Origin: Bacteroidales bacterium
GTDB lineage: Bacteria; Bacteroidota; Bacteroidia; Bacteroidales; UBA932
Assembly (NCBI GenBank): GCA_024695285.1
Contig: JAILIM010000007.1
Coordinates: forward strand, 1-8,075
Direction of reading: 5' to 3'
DNA length: 8,075 nucleotides
Made by a program: the position numbers and the translations under genes. The notes beneath the pieces are model-generated. The model made no database searches. It saw only the letters and a list, made by a program, of their open reading frames with translations, and had not been told where the DNA came from. This document shows positions 6,201 through 8,075 of the stretch, one piece after another (the stretch's first letter is position 1; every line of letters begins with the position of its first letter).

Positions 6201-7160
6201 TCCGATTACAGTAAGTCCAATGCGCTGACCGCCCAGCAGAGCAGCGTCGGATTCAGCACGTTAAACCGTTACCTCGGACTTCCGATCCGTCCGGTTTACG
6301 GTAGTTTCACTCCCGTTAACGGCCTGACGGTTGACACATACATCACAGTAAAGGTTGGTACGACCGCAAGTATCAACGTGAAATTCTCACCTTCCCACCC
6401 AAGCGACAAGAGCCTGGAGGTCATCAGCAGCGACAGCTCCGTAGCCACCTATGCAAGTGGTATGGTCAAGGGTGTCGGTATCGGTACCGCAACACTCACA
6501 TTCTATACGCACAACGGCATCTCCGCCACGTGTAAGGTGTCAGTCATCAAGGAGCCGGAGTATGTTGACCTGGGGCTTCCTTCCGGATTAAAGTGGGCAA
6601 AATGGAACGTCGGCGCCAACAAGCCGGAGGAGTATGGCGATTACTTCTCGTGGGGAGAGACGGAGCCGAAGAAGTCATATTATTTTTCAACGTATAAATT
6701 TGGATTAGGGGGGACTACAGCTAATGGTCCATACTCAAAGTACGTAAACGACTCCAAGTACGGTACTGTGGATAATAAATTAGTCCTTGACCCTGAAGAT
6801 GATGCAGCTCACGTCAACTGGGGCGGAAATTGGCGTATGCCGACAGATGAAGAATGGAAGGAATTAAAAGAGAATTGCAGCTGGGAATGGACCAGTGATT
6901 ACAATGGAACAGGTGTCGCTGGCCGGATAGTAACGGGTAAAGTGTCCGGTTACGAAAATAAATCCATTTTCCTTCCCGCCGCGGGCTACATGTGGTCCAC
7001 AGATCTCAAGGATTTGGGGTCCATAGGCTACTATTGGTCTTCATCCCTGTTTACGGAGCGTTCGGGCAGCGCGTGGCGCCTCTTCTTTAGTTCCACTGGT
7101 GTCAGCAGGTACAGTTACGGCCGTACCAGCGGGCACTCTATTCGTCCCGTCAAAAAATAA
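3126..7160 (+). CDS. Large lipoprotein with fimbrillin-like N-terminus, four VDLGL modules and three Ig-like domains
   Basis: The protein has 1344 residues from ATG3126; an in-frame TTG at 3102 lies inside the small ORF and was rejected. Residues 1-20 are a lipoprotein signal ending LAGC (Cys20). Residues about 21-290 look fimbrillin-like: TPDTRT (57-62), VWWIYTDRIAVF (70-81), YYVGYPSGG, GGLKF (175-179), YFIVITPG (240-247) and KAGVFG (276-281). Modules lie at 296-489, 580-775, 866-1059 and 1143-1344. Ig-like domains lie between them at 492-579, 778-862 and 1062-1142. The chain ends on a module with HSIRPVKK, as the upstream truncated gene ends on a related motif. Modules have conserved Trp/Gly-rich cores and variable loops before RPV, resembling the Fib_succ_major/DUF1566 and C-type-lectin-like families in layout. 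A cell-surface ligand-binding or pilus-associated role is inferred. A 10-bp hairpin begins at the stop codon, so this is probably the last gene of the operon. Confidence 0.94.
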   Translation: MKRIYVLMLAAACAICLAGCVKEILGADEAIAPATEMIICGTMGDLVEDGAQATTDTPDTRTQVRNTKEVWWIYTDRIAVFMSTSTTASEFTSTLTSGMSKTSYFSGTLKKTGSKYYVGYPSGGAEYSTSSDGTLSLRVPSSQTAVSGSFSSNTLPSYGSFTSSSKNFTMKPAAGGLKFHVSRDDIKIVKFEGNNGEKVAGKVTVAKLSKTPDISRSSSGGSTSITLKRSSGNLEKDKNYFIVITPGSLSKGFTITLTTEGGESLVVTSTKSRTIKAGVFGTLSKALDEYAEQTSEAIDLGLPSGTKWATFNLGATKPEGYGDYFAWGETAAKSDYSWSNYALCNDDKTTLKRYNTSSDYGSTVDYKSVLNATDDAASVIWGNNWRTPTYAEWMELESNCTWTWTDDYNQTGIKGEVVTGSNGNSIFLPSAGYMEDANLYEDGSHGNYWASSLYTRNPIEAFRVYFYPDDMGMGTSSRYFGFSIRPVYGKLVPVTGVSLPGETIQVGIGKRASYQITFTPSNATDKSITVKIADKSIASFTYNTTTGIITLDGLASGTTTMTVYASSGVSATCEIKVAIEPEYVDLGLPSGTKWAKWNVGANKPEEYGEYFAWGETEANSDYDWSTYKYCNGSKTTLTKYNTSIEYGSVVDYKSVLDPEDDAASANWGEQWRTPTRAELTELHDSCTWTWTDNYNGTGIAGQVVTGSNGNFIFLPASGLRSGTELFNVGSGSTFWASSIDVDSPVSAWLIAFNSSGARVYGNYRGAGFSIRPVYGKLVPVTGVSLSEENIHVTAGQSFSCQVTLSPSNATETTLKVVLDRNVALYHYYPDTNILSVTGVEAGTTTMTVYGSSGVSASCQVTVTGRPEYVDLGLSVKWATFNIGASAPDGYGNYYAWGEKDAKSSFSWSNHLWGGSASTISKYNLLSSNGTVDHKRTLDLDDDAARAEWGGDWRLPTLEEFSELRNTSNCTWTWTTQGGRYGYKVTSKKSGHTDKSIFLPAAGSYDGSSVSGTGSYVRYWTSTPNSSDYSKSNALTAQQSSVGFSTLNRYLGLPIRPVYGSFTPVNGLTVDTYITVKVGTTASINVKFSPSHPSDKSLEVISSDSSVATYASGMVKGVGIGTATLTFYTHNGISATCKVSVIKEPEYVDLGLPSGLKWAKWNVGANKPEEYGDYFSWGETEPKKSYYFSTYKFGLGGTTANGPYSKYVNDSKYGTVDNKLVLDPEDDAAHVNWGGNWRMPTDEEWKELKENCSWEWTSDYNGTGVAGRIVTGKVSGYENKSIFLPAAGYMWSTDLKDLGSIGYYWSSSLFTERSGSAWRLFFSSTGVSRYSYGRTSGHSIRPVKK
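4011..4592 (+). repeat. VDLGL module A of the second lipoprotein
   Basis: Residues 296-489: EAIDLGLPSGTKWATFNLGA, YFAWGETA, NATDDAASVIWGNNWRTPTY, NCTWTWTDDYNQTG, SIFLPSAGY, NYWASSLY and FSIRPVYGKLVP. The YFYPDDMGMGTSSRY loop before the RPV motif is unique to this copy. Confidence 0.9.
4599..4862 (+). repeat. Ig-like domain A of the second lipoprotein
   Basis: Residues 492-579: VPVTGVSLPGETIQVGIG, FTPSNATDKSITVKIAD, SIASFTYN, LASGTTTMTVYASSGVSATC. The VxGVSL start, PSNATD strand and GTTTMTVY strand fit a BIG_2-like fold, although the SVAT motif is replaced by SIASF. Confidence 0.72.
4863..5450 (+). repeat. VDLGL module B of the second lipoprotein
   Basis: Residues 580-775: EPEYVDLGLPSGTKWAKWNV, YFAWGETEA, LDPEDDAASANWGEQWRTPT, CTWTWTDNYNGTG, FIFLPASGL, TFWASS and FSIRPVYGKLVP. 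It shares an exact 32-nt stretch with module D over the WNVGANKPEEY codons. Its loop before RPV (IAFNSSGARVYGNYRGAG) differs from every sibling. Confidence 0.9.
5457..5711 (+). repeat. Ig-like domain B of the second lipoprotein
   Basis: Residues 778-862: VPVTGVSLSEENIHVTAG, LSPSNATETTLKVVLDRN, then TNILSVTGVEAGTTTMTVYG and SSGVSASCQVTV. The middle part (about 5570-5640) is conspicuously AT-rich next to GC-rich ends. Confidence 0.72.
5721..6302 (+). repeat. VDLGL module C of the second lipoprotein ('LSVKWA' subtype)
   Basis: Residues 866-1059: PEYVDLGLSVKWATFNIGAS, YYAWGEKDAK, LDLDDDAARAEWGGDWRLPT, NCTWTWTTQGG, SIFLPAAGSYDG, RYWTSTPNSS and LPIRPVYGSFTP. It belongs with module 2 of the first lipoprotein. 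The segment before RPV is Ser/Gln-rich and unlike the others. Confidence 0.88.
6309..6551 (+). repeat. Ig-like (BIG_2-type) domain C of the second lipoprotein
   Basis: Residues 1062-1142: TPVNGLTVDTYITVKVGT, FSPSHPSDKSLEVISSDSS, VATYASGMVKGVGIGTATLT, NGISATCKVSVI. This is the most canonical BIG_2 pattern in the protein, with SSDSSVAT followed by a G-VKGVGIGTA turn. Confidence 0.85.
6552..7157 (+). repeat. VDLGL module D, C-terminal module of the second lipoprotein
   Basis: Residues 1143-1344: EPEYVDLGLPSGLKWAKWNV, YFSWGETEPKK, LDPEDDAAHVNWGGNWRMPT, NCSWEWTSDYNGTG, SIFLPAAGYM, GYYWSSSLF, SAWRLFFSSTG and HSIRPVKK. The YWSS...AW..FFSSG...RPV layout is like that of C-type-lectin-like variable domains at the ends of retroelement-diversified proteins. 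Part of the module (about 6670-6800) is AT-rich relative to the conserved blocks. Confidence 0.9.
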
Positions 7161-7186
7161 GGATTTCCGCTAGCCTGGAAATCCTT
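7159..7186 (+). terminator. Hairpin at the operon end, probable terminator
   Basis: A perfect 10-bp stem (AAGGATTTCC at 7159-7168 with GGAAATCCTT at 7177-7186) encloses an 8-nt loop and overlaps the stop codon of the large lipoprotein gene. Only three T residues end the + side. On the other strand the stem is followed by TTTTTT (complement of 7152-7157), so the structure may work weakly forward or in both directions. Placement supports termination; the short T tract limits confidence. Confidence 0.6.
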
Positions 7187-7197
7187 TGCCCCCCGAC

Positions 7198-7285
7198 TGC
7201 GCCAGGTAGGACATCAATTGTCCTATCTGGCGCAAAATCGGCCCATTATGCTCGTCGCAGGACATAAACTGTCCTATTAGGCGCA
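7198..7285. repeat. Two dyad-bearing repeat units spaced 51 nt apart
   Basis: Unit 1 (7198-7234) is a 16-bp inverted repeat, TGCGCCAGGTAGGACA against TGTCCTATCTGGCGCA, with one G-T pair and loop TCAAT. Unit 2 (about 7249-7285) keeps the inner dyad AGGACA-TAAAC-TGTCCT (7259-7275) and the right arm TGTCCTATTAGGCGCA, 14 of 16 matching, but its left arm has decayed. Both inner dyads have the same 5-nt spacer and lie exactly 51 nt apart. A further TTGTCCT is at 7297-7303. They could be operators, extra transcript-end hairpins or an intergenic palindromic repeat family. Confidence 0.75.
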
Positions 7286-7312
7286 CCCCGGCTCCATTGT
7301 CCTTTGTTAAAC

Positions 7313-7343
7313 TTTCTTTATCGGCATAAATTTACTATTTTTG
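7313..7343 (+). promoter_or_regulatory. Candidate Bacteroidota promoter for the DUF4988 lipoprotein gene
   Basis: TATTTTTG at 7336-7343 fits the Bacteroidota -7 consensus TAnnTTTG. TTTC at 7313-7316 sits 19 nt upstream, a suitable distance for a degenerate -33 box; a better TTTG at 7303-7306 is 29 nt away and too far. Transcription would start near 7350, leaving a leader of about 65 nt before ATG7416. The surrounding sequence is AT-rich compared with the genes on either side. Confidence 0.55.
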
Positions 7344-7348
7344 TCGTA

Positions 7349-7390
7349 CAAACCTTGATGCAGAAAACTAAGCTGCAAATCTAAGGTTTG
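7349..7390 (+). promoter_or_regulatory. Inverted repeat in the likely 5' leader
   Basis: CAAACCTT (7349-7356) is the exact complement of AAGGTTTG (7383-7390). Inside it, TGCAG (7359-7363) can pair with CTGCA (7373-7377) around a 9-nt loop. The structure would sit at the very start of the predicted transcript and may stabilise the 5' end or serve as a binding site. No known riboswitch was recognised. Confidence 0.4.
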
Positions 7391-7415
7391 TGAGAATTCA
7401 GCAAAATCAAACCAC

Positions 7416-8075
7416 ATGAAAAGACTTTTCACCATCCTTTTTGCTGCCGCGGCACTCGCAGTCGCAGCTACCGGTTGCTATGACGACTCATTCCTCCAGA
7501 GCCAGATCAACGAGCTCAAGGACCGCGTAGGCACCCTCGAGGAGCAGATGCGCACCGCCAACTCCAACATCGGCAACCTCACAACGCTCGTAGAGGCCCT
7601 CGGCAAGAAGCTCACCGTCACTTCCATCGAAGAGAAAGACGGCACCTACACCATCAACTTCTCCGAAGGCGCCCCCATAACTATAAAGAACGGCGTCAGC
7701 CCCCAGATCGGCGTCAAGCAAGACTCCGACGGCATTTACTACTGGACACTCAACGGCGACTGGCTCCTTGACGCCCAGGGCAACAAGCTCCGCGTCACCG
7801 GCCTCCCCGGTGAAAGCGCCACCGCCCCCAAGCTCGACATAGTCGATGGTTACTGGTACATCTCCACCGATGACGGCGCCACCTGGGAGAAGCTCGGCAA
7901 GGCCACCGGCGAAAACGGACAAGACGGCGACGCCTTCTTCAAAGCCATCGACTGGGATGCGGCCTACCTCTATTTAACCATGGCAGACGGCACCAAACTC
8001 ACCATCAGCCGCGGCACCTACGGCATCAAGCAGCTTGCGGTCGTGCCCGATTACAGCGACGGTTCTGTAATGATT
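7416..8075 (+). CDS. DUF4988-like coiled-coil lipoprotein (N-terminal 220 residues, partial)
   Basis: The frame from ATG7416 is open to the window edge. Residues 1-21 form a lipoprotein signal ending ATGC (Cys21). Residues about 26-62 are a heptad-like coiled coil (SQINELKDRVGTLEEQM). The next part, with VTSIEEKDGTYTINFSEG, ITIKNG, IGVKQDSDGIYYWTLNGDWL and LRVTG (66-129), matches my memory of the DUF4988 domain found at the N-terminus of Bacteroidales surface lipoproteins, including some polysaccharide-lyase-linked ones. The Gly-Lys-Asp collagen-like run often seen in this family is reduced here to short GENGQDG and PGES segments. A tandem of similar sub-repeats follows (LDIVDGYWYISTDDGATWEK). 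It has its own candidate promoter and is separated from the preceding operon by a hairpin. Codon third positions are strongly C-rich. The C-terminal, probably ligand-binding, part lies outside the window, so function cannot be stated. Confidence 0.9.
   Translation, partial: MKRLFTILFAAAALAVAATGCYDDSFLQSQINELKDRVGTLEEQMRTANSNIGNLTTLVEALGKKLTVTSIEEKDGTYTINFSEGAPITIKNGVSPQIGVKQDSDGIYYWTLNGDWLLDAQGNKLRVTGLPGESATAPKLDIVDGYWYISTDDGATWEKLGKATGENGQDGDAFFKAIDWDAAYLYLTMADGTKLTISRGTYGIKQLAVVPDYSDGSVMI

Noticed and set aside
6708..6713. G6 tract in module D as a phase-variation site
   Set aside because: Six G residues is short for slipped-strand switching, it encodes ordinary Leu-Gly-Gly in a loop, and no other sign of phase variation is present.
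7488..7922. Minus-strand 144-aa open frame
   Set aside because: It is the mirror of the DUF4988-like lipoprotein gene, whose C-rich third positions suppress antisense stops. The sense frame has a clear signal peptide and domain.
1..8075. CRISPR array, tRNA/rRNA gene, transposase, integrase or reverse transcriptase
   Set aside because: No regularly spaced short repeats, no RNA-gene signatures and no such coding motifs were seen. All long frames are accounted for by the surface-protein genes.

Overview
The window looks like a Bacteroidales (Bacteroidota) chromosome. Support comes from lipoprotein signal peptides ending in AGC or TGC, fimbrillin-like N-terminal domains, a DUF4988-type lipoprotein, weak or absent Shine-Dalgarno sequences, and a TAnnTTTG-type -7 promoter element. 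A finer taxonomic call is not justified. All real genes lie on the + strand.

Layout. Bases 2-169 are the 3' end of a gene whose last residues resemble the C-terminus of the modular proteins that follow. From 183 to 7160 a two-part cassette occurs twice in tandem: a 44-codon small ORF (183-317; 2987-3121), then a 4-nt gap (CGCT or CGCC), then a large lipoprotein gene (322-2961, 879 aa; 3126-7160, 1344 aa). The gaps between successive reading frames are 13, 4, 25 and 4 nt, so this is probably one operon with its promoter upstream of the window. Both lipoproteins have a lipobox Cys20, a fimbrillin-like N-terminal region of about 280-310 residues, and then alternating ~170-200-residue 'VDLGL...WGET...WRxPT...RPVYG' modules and Ig-like (BIG_2-type) domains. 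The first protein has two modules and two Ig-like domains. The second has four modules and three Ig-like domains and ends on a module. The most economical reading is a pair of surface-exposed, pilus-related modular adhesins, each coupled to a tiny upstream protein.

Bases 7161-7415 hold no gene. They contain a 10-bp hairpin right at the stop codon (likely terminator), two ~51-nt-spaced units each with an AGGACA-N5-TGTCCT dyad, a candidate Bacteroidota promoter, and an inverted repeat in the likely 5' leader. From 7416 to the window edge runs the start of a separate lipoprotein gene with a coiled coil and a DUF4988-like region.

The least explained element is the small-ORF/lipoprotein cassette. 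Two copies of a 44-aa frame of identical length differ mostly at synonymous sites, which indicates a real, selected small protein. The C-terminal module also resembles the C-type-lectin-like domains that diversity-generating retroelements vary, but no reverse transcriptase is in the window.
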